DNA of 22,316 bases from the NCBI GenBank assembly GCA_032111745.1, contig JAULUH010000335.1:1-22316 (forward strand), in the 5' to 3' direction. A program made the position numbers and the translations under genes. This document shows, in pieces, positions 13,704-20,830 of the stretch (positions are counted from its first letter, which is position 1; every line of letters begins with the position of its first letter). The stretch comes from JAULUH01 sp032111745 (lineage in GTDB: Bacteria > Chloroflexota > Anaerolineae > JAAEKA01). The notes under the pieces were generated by a model that worked only from the letters and a program-made list of their open reading frames with translations, did not search any database and was not told the DNA's origin.

Positions 13704-13746
13704 GGCACTGGTACCCAGCCACCCCACCCAATCAGGAGACCCGTGC

Positions 13747-14193
13747 ATGCCCGGCTTACTCACCAGCATCGTCTACAGCCCCCTCCCAGGCAGCTACAAT
13801 CGCAAGCCCCTGCCCTCTGCCGTGCTGATCCCCGGCTACGGCATCGAAGGGGATCGTAAGGGCGGGCATCCCAGGCGCAATCTCAACATCATGGACCAGG
13901 AAACGCTGGGCCAGCTGGCCGCCGAGGGCTATCCCAGCAGCCCCGGCGTGCTGGGCGAGAACCTGGTCGTGCAGGGCATCCGGCTGGACCAGTACCCGGA
14001 CGGCACCCAGCTCCGCATCGGCCTGGAGGCCGTGATCGAGGTAGTGCGGCCCCGGGAGCCCTGCTACAAGCTCACCGCCCTCGACCCTCGCATGCCGGTC
14101 GCCGTGGAAGGCCGGGTGGGCGTCATGGCCCGCGTGGTTGCCGGGGGCACCGTGCGCGTGGGCGATGCCGTGGCCCTGCTGGAGAACCGCTAG
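13747..14193 (+). CDS. MOSC-domain protein
   Basis: This is a 148-aa protein starting at ATG 13747 with AGGAG (13733-13737) upstream. The MOSC fold is recognised by GIEGDRKGG (32-40), GENL (70-73) and REPC (103-106) with the conserved Cys106. MOSC domains occur at the C-terminus of Moco sulfurases and as stand-alone proteins that bind or transfer molybdenum cofactor or sulfur. Here the gene opens an operon with a xanthine-dehydrogenase-family enzyme, which needs a terminal sulfur (or selenium) ligand on Mo. A role in preparing that cofactor is the natural inference. The exact reaction is not known. Confidence 0.88.
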   Translation: MPGLLTSIVYSPLPGSYNRKPLPSAVLIPGYGIEGDRKGGHPRRNLNIMDQETLGQLAAEGYPSSPGVLGENLVVQGIRLDQYPDGTQLRIGLEAVIEVVRPREPCYKLTALDPRMPVAVEGRVGVMARVVAGGTVRVGDAVALLENR

Positions 14194-14196
14194 CCT

Positions 14197-14213
14197 GGGC
14201 AGGAAGCCTGCCC
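14197..14213 (+). repeat. Hairpin between MOSC and hydroxylase genes
   Basis: GGGCAGG (14197-14203), loop AAG and CCTGCCC (14207-14213) lie in the 44-nt gap between the two genes. No T-tract follows. It may lower read-through or protect the upstream mRNA, or belong to a dispersed GGCAGG/CCTGCC palindrome family (compare 9368-9381). Confidence 0.45.
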
Positions 14214-14237
14214 CCAACCTCACCGACGAGATAGACC

Positions 14238-15695
14238 ATGTGGGATACCTACCACCAACCGACGACGCTGTCTGAGGCCCTGGCCCTGCTGGCCCATTGC
14301 GGCGAGCAGGCTCGAGCCATTGCCGGGGGCACCGACCTGGTGATCGAACTGGAGCGCGGCCTCCGCCAGCAGCGGGTGCTGGTCGACATCACCCGCATCC
14401 CCGGCCTGGATGCCATCACGCTGGACGCGGACGAGATCACCCTCGGCCCCCTGGTCACCCACAACGATGCCGTGGCCTCTGCCCTGCTGGTGGAGCGGGC
14501 CTTTCCCCTGGCCCGGGCCTGCTGGGAGGTGGGTGCGCCGCAGATCCGCAACCGCGGCACCGTGGCCGGCAACCTGATCACCGCCAGCCCGGCCAACGAT
14601 ACCATCACCCCCCTGTGGGCCCTAGACGCCGCGGTTACGCTTACCAGCCAGGCCCGCGGCTCCCGGCGGCTCCCCTTTGCGGAGTTCTTTCGCGGGGTGC
14701 GCCGCACGGCCATGGAACCGGATGAGCTGCTGACGGCCATTCACCTGCGGGCCGTGCCACCCGGCAGCCGCGGCACCTTCCTCAAGTTGGGCCTGCGCCG
14801 GGCCCAGGCTATCTCCGTAGTGAACGTCGCCGTTGTTCTCCAATTCGTTGTAGGGGAGGCCGGCGCCGTGCCGCTGGTGGCCGCCGCCGCTATCGCCCTG
14901 GGCTCGGTCGCGCCCACGATCATACGCGCGTCGGCGGCGGAAGCCAGCCTGGCCGGCCGCCCCCTGGACGAGCAGGCCATCGCCGCCGCGGCCGAGCTGG
15001 CCCGGCAGGCCGCCCGCCCCATCGACGACGTGCGCGGCAGCGCGGATTACCGGCGGGCCATGGTGGGCGTTTTAGTAGCCCGGGCCCTGCGCCAGCTGGC
15101 CACCGGCACCGAGCGCGAGGGCTGGCCGGCGCGCCCTGTGCTGCTCCGGGGCCCCGCCAATGGCGTGGGCCCGCTGGCTGTCGCCCCAGCCCCCGGGGCA
15201 GCCATCGCGCTTGCCCTCAATGGCCGGCCGGCCTCCCTCGCCGGCGCCGCGGGCAAGACCCTGCTGCGGGCGCTGCGCGAGAACGGGGGCATGACCGGCG
15301 TCAAGGAGGGCTGTGCCGAGGGCGAATGCGGGGCCTGCACGGTCTGGCTGGACGGCGAGGCCGTGATGGCCTGCCTGGTGCCGGCCGAGCGCGCGGCCGG
15401 CTGCGACGTGGTCACCATCGAGGGGCTGGCCAGCAACGGCCAGCTGCATCCCGTGCAGGCCGCCTTCGTCGCCGAGGGCGCGGTGCAGTGCGGCTACTGC
15501 ACGCCGGGGCTGATCATGTCCGGCGCCAAGCTGCTGGAGGAGCAGCCGGCTCCCTCCCGGGAGGACATCCAGCAGGCCCTGGCCGGGAACCTGTGCCGCT
15601 GTACTGGCTATACCAAAGTCATCGCGGCCATCGAGAAAGCCGGCGCGGCCGGCCCTCCCGCCAGCTCATTATCCATCCCCGAGAAGGCCAGGTAA
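14238..15695 (+). CDS. Molybdenum hydroxylase electron-transfer subunit: FAD-binding domain fused to 2Fe-2S domain
   Basis: This is a 485-aa protein. Residues 1-290 are the FAD-binding domain of the CoxM/XdhB type, with AGGTDL (29-34) and TVAGNLITASPANDTITPL (108-126). After a proline-rich linker, residues 322-470 are a complete CoxS/XdhC-type 2Fe-2S domain. Its plant-type cluster cysteines are 359, 364, 367 and 379, and its C-terminal cluster cysteines are 418, 421, 453 and 455 (QCGYC, NLCRCTGY). It would carry electrons from the Mo centre of the next protein to FAD and an acceptor. The domain order (FAD then FeS) is the reverse of XdhA-type fusions. The two halves are usually separate genes. 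ATG 14238 has only a weak ribosome site (ACGAGA). The stop is 3 nt before the next ATG. Confidence 0.93.
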   Translation: MWDTYHQPTTLSEALALLAHCGEQARAIAGGTDLVIELERGLRQQRVLVDITRIPGLDAITLDADEITLGPLVTHNDAVASALLVERAFPLARACWEVGAPQIRNRGTVAGNLITASPANDTITPLWALDAAVTLTSQARGSRRLPFAEFFRGVRRTAMEPDELLTAIHLRAVPPGSRGTFLKLGLRRAQAISVVNVAVVLQFVVGEAGAVPLVAAAAIALGSVAPTIIRASAAEASLAGRPLDEQAIAAAAELARQAARPIDDVRGSADYRRAMVGVLVARALRQLATGTEREGWPARPVLLRGPANGVGPLAVAPAPGAAIALALNGRPASLAGAAGKTLLRALRENGGMTGVKEGCAEGECGACTVWLDGEAVMACLVPAERAAGCDVVTIEGLASNGQLHPVQAAFVAEGAVQCGYCTPGLIMSGAKLLEEQPAPSREDIQQALAGNLCRCTGYTKVIAAIEKAGAAGPPASSLSIPEKAR

Positions 15696-15698
15696 CCC

Positions 15699-17948
15699 AT
15701 GCGTGCAGTCGGCAGCTCCGTTTCCCGCATCGATGCTCGTGACAAGGTCACCGGCGCCGCCCTCTACCCCGGCGACATCGACCGGCCGGGCCAGCTCTAC
15801 CTCAAGGTGCTGTTCGCCGAGCGGCCCCATGCCCGCATTCTCCGCGTCGACACCTCGGCGGCCGCGGCCGCGCCGGGCGTGGTAGGCGTGTTCACCGCGG
15901 CCGACGTGCCCAACAACATCTACGGCCTCAACGTGCCGGACCAGCCCGTGCTCTGCGGCCCCGGTGCGCCGGCCGGCATGCCCGACGCCGATATCGTCCG
16001 CTTCGTCGGCGACCAGGTGGCGGTGGTGGTGGCCGAGACCGAGGCGGAGGCTACGGCGGCCCTGCCCCTGATCGACGTGAAGTGGGAGGACCTGCCCATC
16101 GTCGCCGACCCCCTGGCTGCGCTGCGGCCGGGCAGCCCCCTGGTGCACGCCTACCGGGACGACAACGTGCTGCTGGCCTACCACGTGCGCTTCGGTGATA
16201 TCGAGGCCGGCCTGGCCACCGCCGACGTCGTCGTCGAGGGCACCTATCGCACGGGTGCCCAGGAGCACGCCTACCTGCAGCCCGAGGCCGGCGTCAGCTG
16301 CATCGACGACCTCGGCCGCATCGTGGTCGACGTGGCTGGCCAGTGGGTGCACAAGGACCGCCAGCAGATCGCCACCGCCCTGGGCCTGCCCGAGGAGCAG
16401 GTGGTGGTGCGCTACCCGGCCGTAGGCGGCGCGTTTGGCGGCCGCGAGGACATGTCGGTGCAGATCGTCCTGGCCCTGGCCGCCTGGCGCCTGCACCAGC
16501 GGGGCGTCCTGGCCGGGCGCTCCATCAAGACTATCTGGAGCCGCCGCGAGTCCATCATCGGCCACCACAAGCGCCACCCCACGGTGATCCACGCCAAATG
16601 GGGCGCCACCCGGGACGGCAAGCTGGTGGCCCAACAAATGGACTTCACCAGCGACTGCGGCGCCTACGCCTACACCTCGACCAAGGTGTTGGGCAACGCC
16701 CTGCTGGCCAATCTGGGGCCCTACGCGTGCCCCAACGTCTCGGTGGATGCCCGCACCGTCTATACCAACAACGTGCCCGGCGGCGCTTTCCGCGGCTTCG
16801 GCGGCCCCCAGGGCCACTTCGCGGCCGAGATGCAGATGAACAAGCTGGCCGAGGCGTTGGGCATGGACCCGCTGGAGCTGCGCCTGCGCAACGTCTGGCG
16901 GGAAGGCACCATCATGCCCACCCGTTGTGCCGTGCCCCCTGGAGTCACCATCGGGCCGGTGCTGGAGAGGCTGAGAGATGAGTTCAGGAGCATGCAGGAC
17001 CAGTCCGCAGGAGATCCCGGTGACGGCTCAGGAGCTCCGGATGCAGCAGCCGTCCCTCCTGGCTCCCCCCGCCGCGGCCTGGGCATCGCCTGCTGCTTCA
17101 AGAACGTCGGCTTCAGCCTGGGCTTCCGTGATGTGTGCCACGCCACCGTGGAGCTGCACGGACAGGGCGAGGTGCAGCGGGTAGTGGTCCGCCACGCCGG
17201 CGCCGAGGTCGGCCAGGGCACCCATACCGTGATGGCCCAGATCGCGGCCGAGGTGCTAGGGGTGCCGGTGGATCGCGTGGAGATGGTGGTCTCGGACACC
17301 TCGCTGACGGAGAACAGCGGCAGTGCCTCAGCCAGCCGCATGACCTTCATGGCCGGCAACTCCGTGAAGGGCGCCGCGGAGCTGGCGCTGTCCATGTGGC
17401 GCAACGAGGAGGACCGCCCCTGCATTGCCCACTACGAATACGTGCCGCGGGCGACCACTGCCTATGACAAACAGACCGGCGAGAGCGATCCCAACATCAC
17501 CTATGGCTACTGCGCCCAGGCCGCCGAGGTGGAGGTGGACACCGCCACCGGCCAGGTGCACGTGTTGCGGGTTCTGTCGGTCAACGACGTGGGCCGGGCC
17601 ATCAACCCCCAGCAGGTGGAGGGCCAGATCGAGGGTGCCATCGCCCAGGCCGTGGGGTGGGCCACCCATGAGAACTTCGTGAGCCTGGACGGGCGCGTGC
17701 TCACCGACCAGCTCAGTACCTACCTCATTCCGACGGTGCTGGACGTGGCCGAGGTGACCCCGGTGATCATGGAGATCCCCGATCCCCAGGGACCACTAGG
17801 CGCGCGGGGCATGGCTGAGATGCCCTTCATTCCCACGGCGCCGGCCATCGTGGCGGCAGTGCACGCTGCCACCGGCGTCTGGTTCGACGAGATTCCTCTG
17901 ACTCCCGAGCGGGTGTGGCACAAGCTGTCCCAGGCCGCGGCGCCGTGA
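15699..17948 (+). CDS. Xanthine dehydrogenase-family molybdopterin-binding subunit
   Basis: This is a 749-aa catalytic subunit of normal length. Visible family motifs are EHAYLQPEAG (189-198), GGAFGGRE (243-250), GGAFRGFGG (361-369), GAEVGQGTHT (501-510) and GARGMAE (701-707), with Glu707 as the expected general base at the Mo site. The AFRGFG form places it nearer xanthine/aldehyde hydroxylases than CO dehydrogenase, whose active loop carries CSFR. The substrate (purine, nicotinate, aldehyde or other heterocycle) cannot be decided from these motifs. A Gly/Pro/Asp-rich insert (about 433-458) separates the two halves. ATG 15699 follows AGG 6 nt upstream. The stop overlaps the next gene's GTG by 4 nt. 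It pairs with the FAD/2Fe-2S subunit just upstream. Confidence 0.94.
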   Translation: MRAVGSSVSRIDARDKVTGAALYPGDIDRPGQLYLKVLFAERPHARILRVDTSAAAAAPGVVGVFTAADVPNNIYGLNVPDQPVLCGPGAPAGMPDADIVRFVGDQVAVVVAETEAEATAALPLIDVKWEDLPIVADPLAALRPGSPLVHAYRDDNVLLAYHVRFGDIEAGLATADVVVEGTYRTGAQEHAYLQPEAGVSCIDDLGRIVVDVAGQWVHKDRQQIATALGLPEEQVVVRYPAVGGAFGGREDMSVQIVLALAAWRLHQRGVLAGRSIKTIWSRRESIIGHHKRHPTVIHAKWGATRDGKLVAQQMDFTSDCGAYAYTSTKVLGNALLANLGPYACPNVSVDARTVYTNNVPGGAFRGFGGPQGHFAAEMQMNKLAEALGMDPLELRLRNVWREGTIMPTRCAVPPGVTIGPVLERLRDEFRSMQDQSAGDPGDGSGAPDAAAVPPGSPRRGLGIACCFKNVGFSLGFRDVCHATVELHGQGEVQRVVVRHAGAEVGQGTHTVMAQIAAEVLGVPVDRVEMVVSDTSLTENSGSASASRMTFMAGNSVKGAAELALSMWRNEEDRPCIAHYEYVPRATTAYDKQTGESDPNITYGYCAQAAEVEVDTATGQVHVLRVLSVNDVGRAINPQQVEGQIEGAIAQAVGWATHENFVSLDGRVLTDQLSTYLIPTVLDVAEVTPVIMEIPDPQGPLGARGMAEMPFIPTAPAIVAAVHAATGVWFDEIPLTPERVWHKLSQAAAP

Positions 17949-18760
17949 GCGCCGTGGTTGCCATCCGCGGCGCCGGCGACCTGGCCAGCGGCGTGGCCTG
18001 GCGGCTGCACCGCTGCGGCTTCCCGGTGGTGATGGCCGAACTGGAGCGACCCCTGGTGGTGCGCCGCCCGGTATCCTTTGCCGAGGCCATCTTCGAGGTT
18101 CAGGCGACGGTTGATGGCATCACGGCTCAGCGTGCGGTGAACCTGGACCAGGCCCGGCAGCTGTTGGACGCAGGCGTGATCCCGGTGCTAATCGATCCGG
18201 AGGCTGCGCTGTGTGCCAGGCTTGGCCCGGAGGTGCTGGTAGATGGCATCATGGCTAAGGCCAACACCGGCACCCGCATAGGAGACGCTCCCCTGGTGGT
18301 GGCGCTGGGACCCGGGTTTGCAGCGGGCATCGACTGTCATGCCGTGGTGGAGACCAATCGGGGCCATGACCTGGGGCGGGTGATCTGGCATGGGCCAGCC
18401 GAGCCAGATACCAAGCTGCCAGGTGAGGTGGGAGGCTACCGGGGCGCCCGGGTCTTGCGGGCTCCTGCCGATGGCCTGGTGCTACCCGCCGTCGCCATTG
18501 GCGACACGGTGCAGGAGGGACAGGTGGTGGCGTTGGTCGGTGCCGTTCCCCTGGTGGCGCCCTTCACCGGCGTGTTGCGGGGCATCGTGCATCCCACGGT
18601 GCCGGTGCACTCGGGCATGAAGATCGGCGACCTGGACGCCCGCGGGGAGCGCCGCTATTGCTTCAGCATCAGCGATAAGTCCCTGGCAATTGCGGGTGGG
18701 GTGCTGGAGGCCATTCTCACCTGGCGGCACGCTGGCCGCCGGGGCGCTTCATTGAGCTGA
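17945..18760 (+). CDS. yqeB: YqeB-family selenium-dependent molybdenum hydroxylase system protein
   Basis: This is a 271-aa protein. GTG 17945 overlaps the previous stop (GTGA) and starts directly before the conserved N-terminus AVVAIRGAGDLASGVAWRLH, a Rossmann-like GxGxxxxG motif. ELERPLVVRRPVSFAEAIFE (32-51) is a hallmark of the EF2563/YqeB family, which phylogenetic profiling associates with selenium-dependent molybdenum hydroxylases whose Mo carries a labile selenium. Its biochemical activity is not established. The C-terminal half contains a biotinyl-like beta segment (ADGLVLPAVAIGDTVQEGQV). It is last in the MOSC-FAD/FeS-Mo subunit operon and ends 12 nt inside the convergent gene's 3' end. 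No selD or yqeC lies in the window, so selenium use is suggestive only. A longer frame from 17915 is inside the upstream gene and is rejected. Confidence 0.85.
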   Translation: MSAVVAIRGAGDLASGVAWRLHRCGFPVVMAELERPLVVRRPVSFAEAIFEVQATVDGITAQRAVNLDQARQLLDAGVIPVLIDPEAALCARLGPEVLVDGIMAKANTGTRIGDAPLVVALGPGFAAGIDCHAVVETNRGHDLGRVIWHGPAEPDTKLPGEVGGYRGARVLRAPADGLVLPAVAIGDTVQEGQVVALVGAVPLVAPFTGVLRGIVHPTVPVHSGMKIGDLDARGERRYCFSISDKSLAIAGGVLEAILTWRHAGRRGASLS

Positions 18761-19210
18761 CGGCTGAGCTGACGGCCGCAGGTGGGCGGTGCAGTAGGGG
18801 CAGTCGGCGGTATCGGGCCCGGTCCAGCGGACAGTCTCGACACTAAGCGGCCCGCCGCACTGGGGGCACTTGGCGGGCAGCCAATCGCTGCGGCGCTGCT
18901 CCCGCTGTTGCCGCTCCTGCTCGGCCTGCTGTTGCTCCTGCTGCCGCTTGACGTAGGTCTGCAGTACTGCCTGGGTCACACCGCTGATGGCGACCAGGAC
19001 CAGGATCCCTGGCCACCACCATCCTTGCCAAAACAGGATAGCCAGGCCGATCAGCCAGATGGCGGCCTGGATTTGCTTCCACGGCGTGGGCAGCTCGGGT
19101 TCGGCCGCCGGCGCCGGGGCGTTCGATTGCGCTGCGTTGTTGTGCGGGTCTGGCATGATGGTTCCTTGGCTAGGCTCACCGACAGGGGGAGCCGAGGGCT
19201 GCGAGTTCAT
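18749..19210 (-). CDS. Membrane protein with C-terminal zinc ribbon
   Basis: This is a protein of up to 153 aa. There is a Pro/Ala-rich N-terminus, then a hydrophobic Trp-rich region (residues 49-81, IWLIGLAILFWQGWWWPG and onward) that could form one long or two short membrane helices. A Gln/Glu/Arg-rich coiled-coil stretch follows (about 84-108). The C-terminal zinc ribbon has CPQCGG and CPYC. The last residues repeat PSAQ because of a 12-bp direct duplication (18754-18777). The start is uncertain: ATG 19210 sits 5 nt after an extended -10 (TGCTACAAT), implying a leaderless RNA, whereas ATG 19156 (Met19) has AAGGA 6 nt upstream and a leader of about 50 nt. I recognise no named family. It could be a general membrane-anchored zinc-ribbon protein. 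Confidence 0.75.
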   Translation of the reverse strand: MNSQPSAPPVGEPSQGTIMPDPHNNAAQSNAPAPAAEPELPTPWKQIQAAIWLIGLAILFWQGWWWPGILVLVAISGVTQAVLQTYVKRQQEQQQAEQERQQREQRRSDWLPAKCPQCGGPLSVETVRWTGPDTADCPYCTAHLRPSAQPSAQ

Positions 19211-19215
19211 CCGTC

Positions 19216-19224
19216 ATTGTAGCA
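19216..19224 (-). promoter_or_regulatory. Extended -10 promoter of the zinc-ribbon gene
   Basis: On the minus strand TGC-TACAAT forms an extended -10 (TACAAT at plus 19216-19221). There is no good -35, which extended -10 promoters can lack. It lies immediately downstream of repeat copy 3. Confidence 0.45.
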
Positions 19225-19239
19225 CGACTCCGGAGCCTC

Positions 19240-19303
19240 ACCGTAAAGGCGCAGAGAGCGCAAGGCGGGAACCTGGACCGGAGGAGACCAGAGGAGAAAC
19301 CGG
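19240..19303 (-). repeat. Dispersed intergenic repeat, copy 3
   Basis: Read on the minus strand, the core (19265-19240) is CCTTGCGCTCTCTGCGCCTT and following bases, preceded by CCTCCGGTCC. It matches copy 1 (982-1090) and the tandem units at 13399-13629. It lies between the secreted-protein gene end (19337) and the zinc-ribbon gene, in the same orientation to the downstream gene as the other copies. Confidence 0.65.
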
Positions 19304-19336
19304 ATAGCGGTATGTACCACCTGCCAGGTCACTAGA

Positions 19337-20779
19337 CTATGGCCGCCAGGCCAGCACCAGGCGCGAGCGGTGGATGCCGTCCAGGGAGGTGAACAGCACG
19401 GTCTGGCCGGCGATCTCCACCAGGTCGGCGTGTCCCAGGCCGATGTTGCCCGGCAGGTCGACCAGGATGGGATTGCCGGGGAACTTCTCCCAGGGCCCGT
19501 CGATGGCGTTGGTGATGCTGCGGGCCAGTCCCAGGCCGAACTGGGTGTCGCCGGGATCGCCCGGCCCTGGCCCGCGCACCCCCTCGTAGAGCATGTAGTA
19601 GCGGCTGCCCACCTGGACCACCTCGGCCGAGCTGATGGTGCGGAAGTCGAAATGGGCGTTGGCCGAGGCGTCCCGGGCCTCGCTGGGGCCGTAGGTGGCG
19701 GCCCCGGTGAACAGGGGGTTGGCCTGGCAGCGCTGGAAGGAGCTGGCCGGCTGGCCCACCGCCCCGTAGGCACAGCCCATGCTGCCGGGGTTCTGCCCCT
19801 GGGCGAAGAACACATAGACCGTGGCGCCGTCGACGAAGACTCCCGGGGGGCCGCCGGCCAGGCACTCGTACTCGTAGGGGACGTTGGGATGCTGCCCGAT
19901 GTTCTCCTCGGCGGTGCAGCCGCGCAGCCAGCGCAGCCAGATGCCGCTGTGGCGCACCAACTGCGGAGGTCCCCACGCCAGCCCGTCTGCAGACTGCCGC
20001 AACATGACCTTGCCCTGCCATTCGTAGACCATGGTCCAGGTGCCGCCTCGATAGGCCACCCGCGGGTACTGCTGCTGGGCGGTATGGTCGACCTCGTTGC
20101 TGCAGGGGCAGGTGCGGCAGGAGAGCTGGCAGGTGGGCGGGGAGGCGCTGGCAAAGGACCGGCCGCCGTCATAGCTTCTGGCGACCACCGTGCAGCCCGG
20201 GAAGGGCACCGCCGCGCCGCACTGGTCGCGCACGCCCGCGGACTGGCCGCTGGCGTGCAAGTACGACCACAGCTCCCCGTTGTCCATGACCACGGTGTCC
20301 GACTCGCCCATGGGCAGCCCGGTGTCCACCACGTCCACGATGAACGCGGCCCGTCCCTCCCATAGATCGGCCAGGGTGGGATGGGCGCCCGCCGGTGGGG
20401 CAGATTGCTGCGTAGGGCTGGGGCTGCCGGAGGCGCTGGCCGGCCGGGCCGGTATGGCATAGGCCGCGGCGATGTAGGCATCCTGGCCGTTGAACCGGAT
20501 GCGCCACCACGCGCCGTCGGCTGATTTGCCCGTCGTTTCGACGCGCTCGCCGGAAGTCAGCCGGCCCAGGCGGCGGGCGCCGGTGTGCGGGGCCGCGCGC
20601 ACGTTGAGCGCCTTGGCGATGATCGTGACCGTGATCGCCGTTTCCGCGTCGACCTCGCCGGCTAGCGAGCTGCTGGATACGGCGTCGGTGGATACACCGC
20701 CGGCCGGCAGCGCTGGCCAAAGCAAGAGGGCCAGACAGCATAGAACGACGTTGGACCGCAAGCGCCGCGTTGTCAGCAC
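19337..20779 (-). CDS. Secreted protein with bacterial SH3 domain and glycosidase-like beta-propeller
   Basis: This is a 480-aa protein. A GTG start at 20779-20777 is supported by GGGAGG 9 nt upstream. Residues 1-27 are a signal peptide (basic MLTTRRLRS, hydrophobic VVLCCLALLLWPALPAG). Residues 50-108 form a bacterial SH3 domain (AKALNVRAAPHTGARRLGRL, GAWWRIRFNGQDAYI), usually a cell-wall or peptide-binding module. After a Ser/Pro/Ala linker, residues about 140-480 show repeated blade-like strands (YPRVAYRGGTWTMVYEW, SSAEVVQVGSRYYMLYEG, GPWEKFPGNPILVD, HADLVEIAGQTVLFTS) resembling five-bladed propellers of GH43/GH130-type glycosidases. Catalytic residues were not confirmed. About a dozen cysteines (for example CQLSCRTCPC, 217-226) suggest disulfides outside the cell. 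It follows the 253-aa membrane protein gene by 51 nt. Confidence 0.85.
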   Translation of the reverse strand: MLTTRRLRSNVVLCCLALLLWPALPAGGVSTDAVSSSSLAGEVDAETAITVTIIAKALNVRAAPHTGARRLGRLTSGERVETTGKSADGAWWRIRFNGQDAYIAAAYAIPARPASASGSPSPTQQSAPPAGAHPTLADLWEGRAAFIVDVVDTGLPMGESDTVVMDNGELWSYLHASGQSAGVRDQCGAAVPFPGCTVVARSYDGGRSFASASPPTCQLSCRTCPCSNEVDHTAQQQYPRVAYRGGTWTMVYEWQGKVMLRQSADGLAWGPPQLVRHSGIWLRWLRGCTAEENIGQHPNVPYEYECLAGGPPGVFVDGATVYVFFAQGQNPGSMGCAYGAVGQPASSFQRCQANPLFTGAATYGPSEARDASANAHFDFRTISSAEVVQVGSRYYMLYEGVRGPGPGDPGDTQFGLGLARSITNAIDGPWEKFPGNPILVDLPGNIGLGHADLVEIAGQTVLFTSLDGIHRSRLVLAWRP

Positions 20780-20830
20780 GTCCAGGTACCTCCCGGGGCA
20801 GGGCGAGGCCGCAACCGCGGGCCGCGCCCC

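Noticed and set aside
13376..13859. Repeat-encoded proteins of about 110-150 aa on both strands
   Set aside because: The open frames arise from a tandem repeat whose period is a multiple of three. They have no ribosome site, run into the MOSC gene or promoter, and have low-complexity Pro/Ser/Arg composition.
15669..16817. 382-residue antisense frame opposite the molybdenum subunit
   Set aside because: It mirrors the codon bias of the real gene and has no recognisable domain or ribosome site.
15699..17948. Aerobic CO dehydrogenase large subunit (CoxL)
   Set aside because: The active-site loop reads AFRGFG rather than the CSFR-containing CoxL loop, and the small and medium subunits are fused, unlike coxMSL.
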